In this document: positions 16,994 to 25,841 of the stretch, piece after piece
How the letters are laid out: each line of letters starts with the position of its first letter
Position numbering within the stretch: position 1 is the first letter of the stretch
Source of the DNA: Runella rosea
GTDB taxonomy: Bacteria; Bacteroidota; Bacteroidia; Cytophagales; Spirosomataceae
Assembly: GCF_003325355.1 (NCBI RefSeq)
Contig: NZ_CP030850.1
Location: forward strand, 496,001 to 560,000
Direction: 5' to 3'
Length of the DNA: 64,000 nucleotides
The notes under the pieces: generated by a model
Database searches by the model: none
Seen by the model: the letters and a program-made list of their open reading frames with translations, nothing else
Told to the model about the DNA's origin: nothing
Translations under genes and position numbers: made by a program

Positions 16994-18856
16994 ATGAAAT
17001 CAATAAATAAAATACGACTTACGTCGGTGGCAATTGCCTTTATGGGCGTTTTTGCCGCAGGTTGTGAAAAAGATTTTTTGGTTGAAAAACCCGTTACAAC
17101 TCTGACTACCGACGTTTACTACAAAACCGAAGCCGGGTTTGAAGATTTGGTGCGGTCGTGTTATCCACTCCTAAGAAATATCCACCAAAATAGAATTTTG
17201 GTGTTGCAGGGAACCGATATTTTTACTGCTCAAAGTGGTTGGAATCCTTCGGCCGTTACCGGTAAAGAGAATGTGCCCAGTCTGTTTGATGTTTATAATG
17301 CTGAGTTTAATGCAAATTTGGCGGATATTCAACGCCTTTGGCAACTCTTGTATGCCGAAATCGCCAGAACCAATTCGGTTATCACTCGCGCCAATGATAT
17401 TACAACAATGGCACCAGCATTAAAAGATGCACGGGTGTCGGAAGCCAAATTTCTGCGGGCATTGTGTTTGTTTTATGCCGTACAGCAATGGGGCGATATT
17501 CCAATGCCGTTAGTGGAGGTTACTACTCCTAGCAAAGATTTTCCAAGAGTAGCTTCGGCAGAAGTGTATAAACAAATCATCGCTGACTTACTGGAGTGCG
17601 AGGCAAAACTGCCCGTTACGGCCTCAAACTATGGCCGTATCACAAAAGGTACTGCTCAATTTTTGTTGTCGAGAGTCTATTTAACTAGAGGCTGGAACTA
17701 CAATAATGCTTTGGGCGGTACCACGGCCGATTTTGATCAGGCACTTCAATATGCAGACAAAGTAATTGATATGTATCCGTTGGCCGCCAACTACAGCGAT
17801 TTGTTTCCTAAACGTTCAAACAACCCATTGACCCAATACACTGGTGCTCAAAATGATAAAAATGCCGAAATCATCTTTGCGGTTCAGTACAATTCTGACG
17901 TATTGACCAACAAGACGGATGCGGCTTTCACTCAGGATGCGGCAGGGGGTAATGACCTGCACTCGAAGTTTGGACCCAGCGGTGAAGGGTTTGTCGGTAC
18001 AAAAGGCCGTACAAGCGACTACAATCGTTGTTTGGGAATTCATCAAGTTACGCCCGCGGGCTACCGCTTTTTTGATCCAGACAACGACACCCGTTATGCC
18101 CACAATTTTGTGAGTGTCGGGTACGCGCTTGCGGCCGTAAAGGATTACCGACCGCTACCGCTGAGCAATCCTGCTTTGAGAATCAACTTCAATGTAGGCG
18201 ATACCGTGATGATTGCCAGACCGTGGAATAAGCCGGCCACTACATTGGCCGAAAGAGGCATTGATTTGGGTGGAAAGAAAAACTATGCCGTAGTAAATGC
18301 TGATGAATATGGCGGTGGGTATCCCATTGATAATTCGGGATTGAATATTCAACCACCGTTGATGTGGAAATTCTGGCAGCCGGGTATTCCTTACGGTGAT
18401 GCTTTTGGGACGTTTAACGAATGTGTGTTCAGAGCGGCAGAAGCTTATTTGATAGCCGCAGAAGCCATTGTCAAAGGTGCAAAAAATGGTAAATTGGGCG
18501 GTGCAGAGGTTTATTACAACCGAGTATTGGACCGCGCCTTAGGAAGCAAAAAAGGAACGGACCCCAAATGTGCCGCTGCTCCGGAAGACCAAAAATCATT
18601 GGCTACCGCCTCCTACCGAGCCACTGCCGCCAACATCACTATTGACTTGATTTTGGACGAAAGAGCCAGAGAATTGATGGGTGAATACAGCCGATGGTTT
18701 GATTTGAAACGCACTGGCAAATTGGTCGAACGCGTCAAAAAATACAATCCTTGGGTAAAAGGACAGTCGATTTCAGCGATTCATAATTTAAGGCCGATAC
18801 CACAAAGTGAAATTGATTTGTCGTTCCCTAAAATGACCCAAAATCCGGGCTATTAA
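16994..18856 (+). CDS. SusD/RagB family glycan-binding lipoprotein
   Basis: 620 residues from ATG 16994; a TTG at 16973 is upstream and less likely. The signal ends in a lipobox (VFAAGC, Cys24), placing it on the outer membrane as the lid of the SusC channel. SusD features are present: EKPVTTLTTDVYYKTEAGFE near the start, TPR-like helices (SEAKFLRALCLFYAVQQWGD, GTAQFLLSRVYLTRGW) and the C-terminal block ILDERARELMGEYSRWFDLK followed by NLRPIPQSEIDLSF. It is 23 bases after susC and is followed by a hairpin that may reduce readthrough into the enzyme genes. The substrate cannot be inferred from it. Confidence 0.96.
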   Translation: MKSINKIRLTSVAIAFMGVFAAGCEKDFLVEKPVTTLTTDVYYKTEAGFEDLVRSCYPLLRNIHQNRILVLQGTDIFTAQSGWNPSAVTGKENVPSLFDVYNAEFNANLADIQRLWQLLYAEIARTNSVITRANDITTMAPALKDARVSEAKFLRALCLFYAVQQWGDIPMPLVEVTTPSKDFPRVASAEVYKQIIADLLECEAKLPVTASNYGRITKGTAQFLLSRVYLTRGWNYNNALGGTTADFDQALQYADKVIDMYPLAANYSDLFPKRSNNPLTQYTGAQNDKNAEIIFAVQYNSDVLTNKTDAAFTQDAAGGNDLHSKFGPSGEGFVGTKGRTSDYNRCLGIHQVTPAGYRFFDPDNDTRYAHNFVSVGYALAAVKDYRPLPLSNPALRINFNVGDTVMIARPWNKPATTLAERGIDLGGKKNYAVVNADEYGGGYPIDNSGLNIQPPLMWKFWQPGIPYGDAFGTFNECVFRAAEAYLIAAEAIVKGAKNGKLGGAEVYYNRVLDRALGSKKGTDPKCAAAPEDQKSLATASYRATAANITIDLILDERARELMGEYSRWFDLKRTGKLVERVKKYNPWVKGQSISAIHNLRPIPQSEIDLSFPKMTQNPGY

Positions 18857-18872
18857 AAGTTGACTTATTTTC

Positions 18873-18912
18873 AAAAAAAGAGAAGAAGAAGCCATTTTTC
18901 TTCTCTTTTTTT
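18873..18912 (+). terminator. Hairpin terminator/attenuator after susD
   Basis: A 15-bp perfect inverted repeat (left arm 18873-18887, right arm 18898-18912) with a 10-base loop; the left arm is A-rich and the right arm runs into a T tract, as in a rho-independent terminator. It sits 16 bases after the susD stop and 43 bases before the next ATG. It may partly end the susCD transcript, giving more transporter than enzyme. The stem is AT-rich, so the effect may be moderate. Confidence 0.55.
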
Positions 18913-18955
18913 TACTTTTTTGCAAAGTACCACTCATTTTTTATTCAAAAACACA

Positions 18956-20317
18956 ATGAAATTCATTTTTTCAATTTGCGCAATTACCCTTCTTAACCTC
19001 AACTCCTTTGCCCAATGGAAAGACCTTTTTAATGGAAAAGATTTGAAAGGTTGGGTAAAGAAAAACGGCAATGCCGAATACAAAATTGTCAACAACACCA
19101 TTGTGGGCGTATCTCAACTTAATACCCCCAATTCGTTTTTGTGTACCGAGCAAATCTACGGCGATTTTGTGCTGGAACTGGACGTGAAAGTGGAGGCGGG
19201 GCTAAACTCAGGCATCCAAATCAGAAGTATCAGTGACCCTGCCGTTATGGAGGGTAAAGTACATGGCTATCAGGTCGAAATCGACCCCGGCGACCGAGCT
19301 TGGTCGGGAGGGATTTTCGACGAAGGGCGCAACGGTTGGTTGTATCCATTGTCTGTAAATCCCAAAGGACAAAAGGCATTTAAACTTGGTCAATGGAATA
19401 AATACCATATCGAAGCCATCGGCAATAGCCTTAAAACCTGGATAAACGGTATTCCATGTACCAATCTTCTCGACCCTCAAACCGCTCGCGGGTTTATCGC
19501 TTTGCAGGTACATCAAATCAAGAAAGAAGAGCAGGTAGGACTGACGGTTCAATGGAAAAACATCAGAATCGCCACCGACAACTTGAAAGACGTTGTGTTT
19601 AAAGGAGAAGAAGCGCCTGAAATCAGCTATTTGATCAATCAATTGTCGGAAAATGAAGCAAGAAAAGGCTGGCGTTTGCTTTGGGATGGTAAAACCACTA
19701 ATGGCTGGCGATTGGCAAATTATGATACATTTCCAACGGTAGGCTGGGCTATTCAAGATGGAGTTTTGAAAGTGCTTGGCACTAAAAAAGATACGCTAGT
19801 CAAAAGCGGAGACATTATTACGGACAAAGAATTTTCAAACTTTGAACTCGAAATGGATTTTAAACTCACGACGGGGGCCAACAGCGGGCTGAAATATTTT
19901 GTGGTAGAAGACCGTAAAAAAAGAGCGGGTACGGGCCTAGGACCCGAGTTTCAAATTCTTGACGACAAAGAGCATCCCGATGCCAAAGCAGGGGTGGGTG
20001 GCAACCGTACCACAGCTTCTTTGTATGACCTTATCACGGCCGAAAATTTATCGGAAGGCAGTACCGCAAAACGGATGAATCCGCCGGGGAAATGGAATAA
20101 ATTGCGGGTGGTGGTCAAGGGTGGGCACGTCGAACATTGGCTCAATAACCTCAAAATGGTGGAATATGACCGCTATTCGCAGATTTTCCGCAATCTAGTG
20201 GCCAAAAGTAAATACAACACCTACCCGAATTTTGCGCAGGCGGTAGCAGGGCATATTCTTTTGCAAGACCACGGCGATGAAGTCCATTTTAGAAGCATTA
20301 AAATCCGGGAGTTTTAA
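18956..20317 (+). CDS. Secreted protein with two DUF1080 (3-keto-disaccharide hydrolase) domains
   Basis: 453 residues from ATG 18956, where a clean signal peptide begins (MKFIFSICAITLLNLNSFAQ); the frame is open further up from 18860 but the extra part overlaps a hairpin. Two LamG-like DUF1080 domains are visible. The first opens WKDLFNGKDLKGWVKK and has LNSGIQIRS; the second opens GWRLLWDGKTTNGWRLANYD, has GANSGLKYFV, and ends VHFRSIKIREF. In characterised members this fold cleaves 3-keto-glycosides, acting after a sugar oxidase. Tandem domains could give wider substrate range. It follows susD and is the first enzyme of the PUL. Confidence 0.88.
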   Translation: MKFIFSICAITLLNLNSFAQWKDLFNGKDLKGWVKKNGNAEYKIVNNTIVGVSQLNTPNSFLCTEQIYGDFVLELDVKVEAGLNSGIQIRSISDPAVMEGKVHGYQVEIDPGDRAWSGGIFDEGRNGWLYPLSVNPKGQKAFKLGQWNKYHIEAIGNSLKTWINGIPCTNLLDPQTARGFIALQVHQIKKEEQVGLTVQWKNIRIATDNLKDVVFKGEEAPEISYLINQLSENEARKGWRLLWDGKTTNGWRLANYDTFPTVGWAIQDGVLKVLGTKKDTLVKSGDIITDKEFSNFELEMDFKLTTGANSGLKYFVVEDRKKRAGTGLGPEFQILDDKEHPDAKAGVGGNRTTASLYDLITAENLSEGSTAKRMNPPGKWNKLRVVVKGGHVEHWLNNLKMVEYDRYSQIFRNLVAKSKYNTYPNFAQAVAGHILLQDHGDEVHFRSIKIREF

Positions 20318-20457
20318 GAATAAGCAATCAAGACTGCCATTGGAGTACGCAATAATTACCATATAAAAGAGTAGAAGAGTAGTTTTTGTGCTCTTTCTCC
20401 AATACCCTTTTGTCGTATTCAATTAATTAAACTAAGCCCTTAAATCGCCCTTTTCGA

Positions 20458-22164
20458 ATGAATAGAAGAACTTTTGTGACCACAGGAGTCAGTTCGCTCT
20501 GTGCCATGCCATTGTTGGGATTTCAACACTTTGATAAATACACCGCCCCCAAACCTGCTTGGTTGCTCGATTGGATTAAAATCTACGACCAAAATTTCCC
20601 CAACTACAAAGCGCTGAAAGTCAACGATGTCAATCATAAATATGCCGGTGGCTACATGAATGACATGGAAATTCCGAATCCACATACTACAGCAGGTTTT
20701 ATTGCCACGGCCTGTATGTTGATGTCATGCCCCGAATCTGCTTTTTATCAATCCAAAGAATTGGTAAAAGAGGTAGAAATGGCAACCCAATGTTTGCTAA
20801 AAATGCAGCATTCCGACGGAACGATTGACCTCTTGGAAACCAATTTCCATTCTACGCCCGACACGGGTTTTATCCTGGAAAATATGATTCCTGCCTATAA
20901 GTACTTGAAACTCTCAAAGGTCAAAGGTGCGGAACCTTCACTCGAATTAATAAAAACTTTTTTGAAAAATGCGGGCGAAGCCCTGACCGTGGGCGGTATT
21001 CATACCCCAAATCACCGTTGGGTAGTCTCGGCAGCCCTGACCAAATTGAATGAACTTTTTCCCGACCCGCGCTACGTTGGTCGTATCGAACAATGGTTGG
21101 CTGAGCACATAGATATTGACCCCGATGGCCAATACAACGAAAAAAGCACCAATAGTTATTCGCCCATCGTAAATCGGTCGTTGATTATCATCGCCAAAGG
21201 CCTCAATAAGCCCGAGCTGCTTGAACCAGTTCGCAAAAATTTGATGATGACGCTTTATTACGTCCACCCCAACGGGGAGGTGGTGACCGAAGCCTCCAAC
21301 CGACAAGACAAAGGCACCATCGGCAATATGTCGCGTTATTATTATTGCTATCGCTACATGGCTTTGTTGGACAACAACGGCGAAATGGCCGCTATGTGTC
21401 GCCTTATTGAACAAACAAGTACCAAGAATCAATTAGCGGGCTATCTGGATTATTTTCTGGAAGACCCGACCCTTTGGAGAGCCTTACCCGCTGACAAACC
21501 CCTGCCGACCAGTTATGCCAAAGCCTTTCCGTATTCGGGTTTGGTGCGGATTCGACGGGAAAACTGGGACGCCACGATTTTGTCCAACAACGCAAGCTGG
21601 CTCACGTTTCACAAAGGCAACGCCGTATTGCAGGCCATGCGGGTAGCGGCTTCTTTTTTCGGAAAAGGGCAGTTTCAATCGGCCAAAATCACGCAGGAGG
21701 GAACCGCCTGGGTGATGCAAAATGCACTCGAAGGGCCGTACTATCAGCCGATTGCCAAAGAGCAAATTGTACAAGATGGTGATTGGGACAAAATGCCAAG
21801 GGCCAATCGTCCGCAGAGTGAAATTCAAAAACTCGAAACAATCGTCAAAATCAGCGAGTCTAATAATGGACTGCAAATAGACATTGAAATGACTGGTACG
21901 GAAGGTGTACCCGTATCTTTTGAGTTGATATTTAGGGCGGGAGGAACGTTTTCGGGGGTTACAAAACATCCCAAAAAAGATACTGCGTACCTATTGGCGG
22001 GTGAATCGGCCTCTTACACGGTCAATTCCGATACCATTCAATTTGGTCCGGGCAAAGCCGAACACAAAGGTATACAACTGAGAGGAGCACTGCCCGCGAT
22101 GGACGCCCCGACGGTCTATTTGACGGGCTTTACGCCTTTTCGGCATACGATTAAACTCTCGTAG
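20458..22164 (+). CDS. Probable exported polysaccharide lyase/toroid-fold protein, family uncertain
   Basis: A 568-residue protein with a Tat-like signal (NRRTFVTTGVSSLCAMPLLG). The first 350 residues look like an (alpha/alpha) toroid (MATQCLLKMQHSDGTIDLL, NHRWVVSAALTKLNELFPDP). The segment NEKSTNSYSPIVNRSLIIIA holds Tyr, Asn and Arg residues as in heparinase-type and other lyases. The C-terminal 200 residues are beta-rich (LEGPYYQPI, VSFELIFRAGG), as in the beta-sandwich of PL8/PL12-like enzymes. I could not place it in a named family with certainty, and lyase activity is an inference from layout and from its position inside the PUL, 140 bases after the DUF1080 gene. Confidence 0.55.
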   Translation: MNRRTFVTTGVSSLCAMPLLGFQHFDKYTAPKPAWLLDWIKIYDQNFPNYKALKVNDVNHKYAGGYMNDMEIPNPHTTAGFIATACMLMSCPESAFYQSKELVKEVEMATQCLLKMQHSDGTIDLLETNFHSTPDTGFILENMIPAYKYLKLSKVKGAEPSLELIKTFLKNAGEALTVGGIHTPNHRWVVSAALTKLNELFPDPRYVGRIEQWLAEHIDIDPDGQYNEKSTNSYSPIVNRSLIIIAKGLNKPELLEPVRKNLMMTLYYVHPNGEVVTEASNRQDKGTIGNMSRYYYCYRYMALLDNNGEMAAMCRLIEQTSTKNQLAGYLDYFLEDPTLWRALPADKPLPTSYAKAFPYSGLVRIRRENWDATILSNNASWLTFHKGNAVLQAMRVAASFFGKGQFQSAKITQEGTAWVMQNALEGPYYQPIAKEQIVQDGDWDKMPRANRPQSEIQKLETIVKISESNNGLQIDIEMTGTEGVPVSFELIFRAGGTFSGVTKHPKKDTAYLLAGESASYTVNSDTIQFGPGKAEHKGIQLRGALPAMDAPTVYLTGFTPFRHTIKLS

Positions 22165-22239
22165 TGTTCCCCTGGATTTTTTAGCGGATTTAATCATCCG
22201 AAGGTTTAACCTCAAGACTAATTTTAAACCAATCAAAAA

Positions 22240-23079
22240 ATGCTTACAAACGTTATTAAACCATTCGTTTGTTTTTTTACACTTACACTCGTTTCTGTGA
22301 ATTGTTTTTCACAAGAAAAGAGCGCTGTTTTTGATTTAACGTATAAGCAGATTGATACTTTAAAATTAGGCTTAAAGCTTTATTATCCAGCGTCTTTCCA
22401 AATAGGTCAAACCTATCCAACCATTGTGTTTTTCTTTGGAGGCGGTTGGAATGGGGGCACTACCAAACAATTTGAGCCTCACGCTTTGCACTACGCCGCC
22501 AAGGATTTTATCACGGTTTTGGTAGATTATCGGGTAAAGACAAGACATAACACCACTCCTTTTGAAAGTTTAAAAGATGCGAAATCGGCTATTCGGTATT
22601 TGCGAAAAAATGCCCAAAAACTTGGCATTGACGCCAATCGGATTATTGGCTCGGGCGGTTCGGCGGGGGGACATTTGGCGGCGGCTTGTTTTACCAATGA
22701 ATCGATCAATGAACCAACCGACGATGTGGCGATAAGTGCAAAACCCAATGCCTTAGTCTTGTTTAATCCCGTGATTGACAATGGAAAAGATGGCTATGGC
22801 TTTGAACGAATTGGAGAAAGATACGTGGAGTTTTCGCCAATGCACAACATCCAAAAAGGTTTTCCGCCCACCATTTTCTTTTTGGGTACAAACGACAACC
22901 TGATCCCGATTGAAACGGCCCGGAAATTCAAGCAAAAAATAGAAGAAGTAGGAAGTCGTTGCGACCTTTTTTTATTTGAAAATCAAGGGCATGGTTTTTT
23001 CAATAAAGAGCCTTTCCTTTCAGAAACGATTTTGAAAGCGGACGCTTTTCTCCAGTCAATAGATTATCTCAAACCCTGA
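22240..23079 (+). CDS. Secreted alpha/beta-hydrolase esterase
   Basis: A 279-residue protein with a signal peptide ending near CFSQ. The hydrolase motifs are FFFGGGWNGG (oxyanion region, HGG-like), the nucleophile elbow GSGGSAGGHLAA, an Asp in FFLGTNDNLIP and a final His in NQGHGFFN. This matches the BD-FAE/carbohydrate esterase (CE10-like) group that removes acyl groups from sugars, though the true substrate is unknown. It lies within the PUL enzyme run, 75 bases after the lyase-like gene and 49 bases before the cytochrome-fusion gene. Confidence 0.85.
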   Translation: MLTNVIKPFVCFFTLTLVSVNCFSQEKSAVFDLTYKQIDTLKLGLKLYYPASFQIGQTYPTIVFFFGGGWNGGTTKQFEPHALHYAAKDFITVLVDYRVKTRHNTTPFESLKDAKSAIRYLRKNAQKLGIDANRIIGSGGSAGGHLAAACFTNESINEPTDDVAISAKPNALVLFNPVIDNGKDGYGFERIGERYVEFSPMHNIQKGFPPTIFFLGTNDNLIPIETARKFKQKIEEVGSRCDLFLFENQGHGFFNKEPFLSETILKADAFLQSIDYLKP

Positions 23080-23128
23080 AAATCATTCTCTGTGTTTAGT
23101 TAATTGCTCAGTCTACTTTATAACCTGT

Positions 23129-25804
23129 ATGATGATGAATATGCGCCATTTCTATCTTTTGCTGGTAATTTTATTGATGCTTGTCAATTGCAAAACAAGT
23201 ACCAATATCGCATATAATCTTGCTTCAAAAGACCTTCCAATTACCGAAAAGGGCTTAGATCATGCTGGTTTTATTCGCGATTTTGATGATAAAGCATTGG
23301 TGCGAGGCGAGCGCATCTACAATGCTACTTGTATCAATTGTCATGGAAATGAAGAAAATGAAGGCTCAATTCCGATGTCGTTGAAGTTTTGGTCTGAGCC
23401 ATTCAAAGCGGGTGGCGATGCCTATTCGATGTATCAAACTGTGACCAAAGGGTATGGCTCTATGCCCCCGCAAGTGGCACTGAGTCCACAGGAAAAATAC
23501 GACGTCATTCACTATATTCAACAAGAATTTGTTTCAAAAAATAAAGCCACAACCCTTCCGAAAGTAACGTCCGAATATCTTTCTGCGCTTCCAAAAGGAA
23601 AATCGAGAGGCCCTGCCTTAAAGCCTTATCAACCATGGGCTGACATGGATTATGGTAATTTTTTGATAAACACCTACGAATTGGCCGACGAAAAAACGGG
23701 TATTCCACGGTTTCACTCGCCGGGCCCTTCGCCGTTCAAAGATGAAGATTACTCAAAAAATAATTTTGCCTACAAAGGCATCGCAGTTCGCCTAGACAAA
23801 GGTGCAGGGGGCGTTTCCAAAGGAAAAGCGTGGATGATTTTTGACCATGACCTCATGCGCGTAGCGGGGGCCTACACGGGCGAAGGTTTTATTGATTGGA
23901 ACGCTATCTTGTTGAACGACAAGCACGAAACCTATCCTCGTACCATTGGAAAACTGCATTTTGAAACCCCCGTAAGTCCCGGCTGGGCTAATCCCACAAC
24001 GGGGAAATTTGAAGACCCAAGGTTTGTAGCACGGGACGGTAGAGCTTTTGGGCCATTGCCTAAATCTTGGGCAAATTATAAAGGGCTTTACCATTACGAA
24101 GACCAAATCATCATTTCGTATACCGTGGGAGAATCGGCCGTTTTAGAGAAATTTGGGTTTGTAGGACCATCCGTTTTTACAAGAACGCTCAATATCTCGC
24201 CCTCCAATTCAATTTTGAAAATGCGGGTGGCTAATGCCTCCGCCAAGGTTAGTCTGCTGGGCAAAGGGGCTACGCTGGTAGAAGAAAATGGGCAGATTTT
24301 TATGAATGTCAATGCCAAAGAAGCAGTTAAAGTCACTTTGGCCATTGGCGAAAAAGGTTCTAATTTCTCTGAAAAGGATTTGCCAGAGCCAGAATCATTG
24401 ACAAAATATACCTTGGGTACTGGCCGTGCGCATTATCCCGAAGTGCTCAAAACCTTTACTACCAGAGGAAAAGAGGATGGTCCGTTTGCCGTTGACCAAC
24501 TAACCCCGCCTTTCGAGAATCCTTGGGCTTGTCGAATGAAATTGAGCGGGATAGACTTTTTTAAAGATGCCAATACTGCCGTGATATGTGCCACCGACGG
24601 GGATGTTTGGTTGATAAAAGGAGTACTCAATCCTGATGGCGCATTGACTTGGCAGCGCATTGGCTCGGGGCTTTTTCAGCCTTTGGGCATAAAAGTGGTG
24701 GATGAAAAAATATACGTCACATGTAGGGACCAACTCGTATTGTTGAGAGATTTGAATGGCGATATGGAAACTGATTTCTACGAAAGTTTCAATCATGACC
24801 ACCAAGTTACTGATCATTTCCATGAATTTGCAATGGGTTTGCAAACCGACAAAGAAGGTAATTTTTACTATGCCAAAAGTGGCCGCCACGCCCGTGAGGC
24901 GCTTATTCCGCAACACGGCACTTTATTGAAAGTAAGTGCCGACGGCTCAAAAACCGATATTATTGCCACGGGCTTCAGAGCGGCAAATGGCGTTTGTATC
25001 AACCCCGATGGTAGTTTTATTGTAACCGACCAACAAGGCTATTGGAATCCAATGAACAGAATTAACTGGGTGAAAGGCATTGGTAAGTTTTATGGCAATA
25101 TGTGGGGCTATAACCCACCCAAAGACTCATCAAGGGCTGCTATGGAACAACCTTTGGTGTGGGTTGATATGAAATATGACCGCTCGCCTTCCGAAATGGT
25201 TTGGGTGGAAAGCAATAAATGGGGGGCATTGAATGGTGGACTTTTGAGCCTTTCGTATGGCTACGGCAAGATTCAATATGTTTTAAACGAAACCGTAAAT
25301 GGGCAAGAACAAGGCGCCGTGATTGATTTGCCCGGCATCAAATTCCTTACGGGGGTGATGCGTGGCCGATTTAATCCAACCGATGGTCAACTGTATGCTT
25401 GCGGTATGTCGGCATGGGGAACCAACCAGATGATGCGTGGGGGAGGGCTGTACAGAGTCCGGTATACGGGTAAGACCATTCCTGTACCCATCAAAATGAA
25501 AGTACTTGAAAAAAGTATAGTGCTTGATTTTGATACCCCAATAGACCAAAATTCGGCGGCTGATTTATCCAATTTTGAAGTAAAAACTTGGCAACTAGTG
25601 CGTAGTAAAAAATATGGCTCGGAACGTCATAACCAAAAAGTGTTGAAAGTGGGCAAATCTCAGGCAATGGATAAAAGGCTGATTTTGAGCATTGAAAACT
25701 TAGAAAAAGTGGATGTAATCACCATTGATTATAAAATCAAAAATACCAAAGGCGAGCCTCTGACGGGGTCTATACAAGGTACGATTCACCAACTGGGGAA
25801 TTAG
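23129..25804 (+). CDS. Lipoprotein cytochrome c fused to a DUF6797/sorbosone-dehydrogenase-like beta-propeller
   Basis: An 891-residue lipoprotein (lipobox LMLVNC, Cys21). A class I cytochrome c domain comes first, with haem-binding C68-I-N-C71-H72 and a probable Met ligand in GYGSMPPQ. A middle beta-rich part (near YEDQIIISYTVGES) resembles DUF6797. The C-terminal half is a glucose/sorbosone dehydrogenase-like propeller (TAVICATDGDVWLIKG, ATGFRAANGVCINPDGSF). Such fusions probably oxidise a sugar or alcohol in the periplasm and pass electrons to the haem. They are best known from Planctomycetes/Verrucomicrobia-like catabolic clusters. Substrate and cofactor (PQQ or none) are not visible. It is in the middle of the PUL. 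Confidence 0.8.
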   Translation: MMMNMRHFYLLLVILLMLVNCKTSTNIAYNLASKDLPITEKGLDHAGFIRDFDDKALVRGERIYNATCINCHGNEENEGSIPMSLKFWSEPFKAGGDAYSMYQTVTKGYGSMPPQVALSPQEKYDVIHYIQQEFVSKNKATTLPKVTSEYLSALPKGKSRGPALKPYQPWADMDYGNFLINTYELADEKTGIPRFHSPGPSPFKDEDYSKNNFAYKGIAVRLDKGAGGVSKGKAWMIFDHDLMRVAGAYTGEGFIDWNAILLNDKHETYPRTIGKLHFETPVSPGWANPTTGKFEDPRFVARDGRAFGPLPKSWANYKGLYHYEDQIIISYTVGESAVLEKFGFVGPSVFTRTLNISPSNSILKMRVANASAKVSLLGKGATLVEENGQIFMNVNAKEAVKVTLAIGEKGSNFSEKDLPEPESLTKYTLGTGRAHYPEVLKTFTTRGKEDGPFAVDQLTPPFENPWACRMKLSGIDFFKDANTAVICATDGDVWLIKGVLNPDGALTWQRIGSGLFQPLGIKVVDEKIYVTCRDQLVLLRDLNGDMETDFYESFNHDHQVTDHFHEFAMGLQTDKEGNFYYAKSGRHAREALIPQHGTLLKVSADGSKTDIIATGFRAANGVCINPDGSFIVTDQQGYWNPMNRINWVKGIGKFYGNMWGYNPPKDSSRAAMEQPLVWVDMKYDRSPSEMVWVESNKWGALNGGLLSLSYGYGKIQYVLNETVNGQEQGAVIDLPGIKFLTGVMRGRFNPTDGQLYACGMSAWGTNQMMRGGGLYRVRYTGKTIPVPIKMKVLEKSIVLDFDTPIDQNSAADLSNFEVKTWQLVRSKKYGSERHNQKVLKVGKSQAMDKRLILSIENLEKVDVITIDYKIKNTKGEPLTGSIQGTIHQLGN

Positions 25805-25841
25805 AGAAATGTTGAACCGTAAAATAAAATGAATTGAAAAT

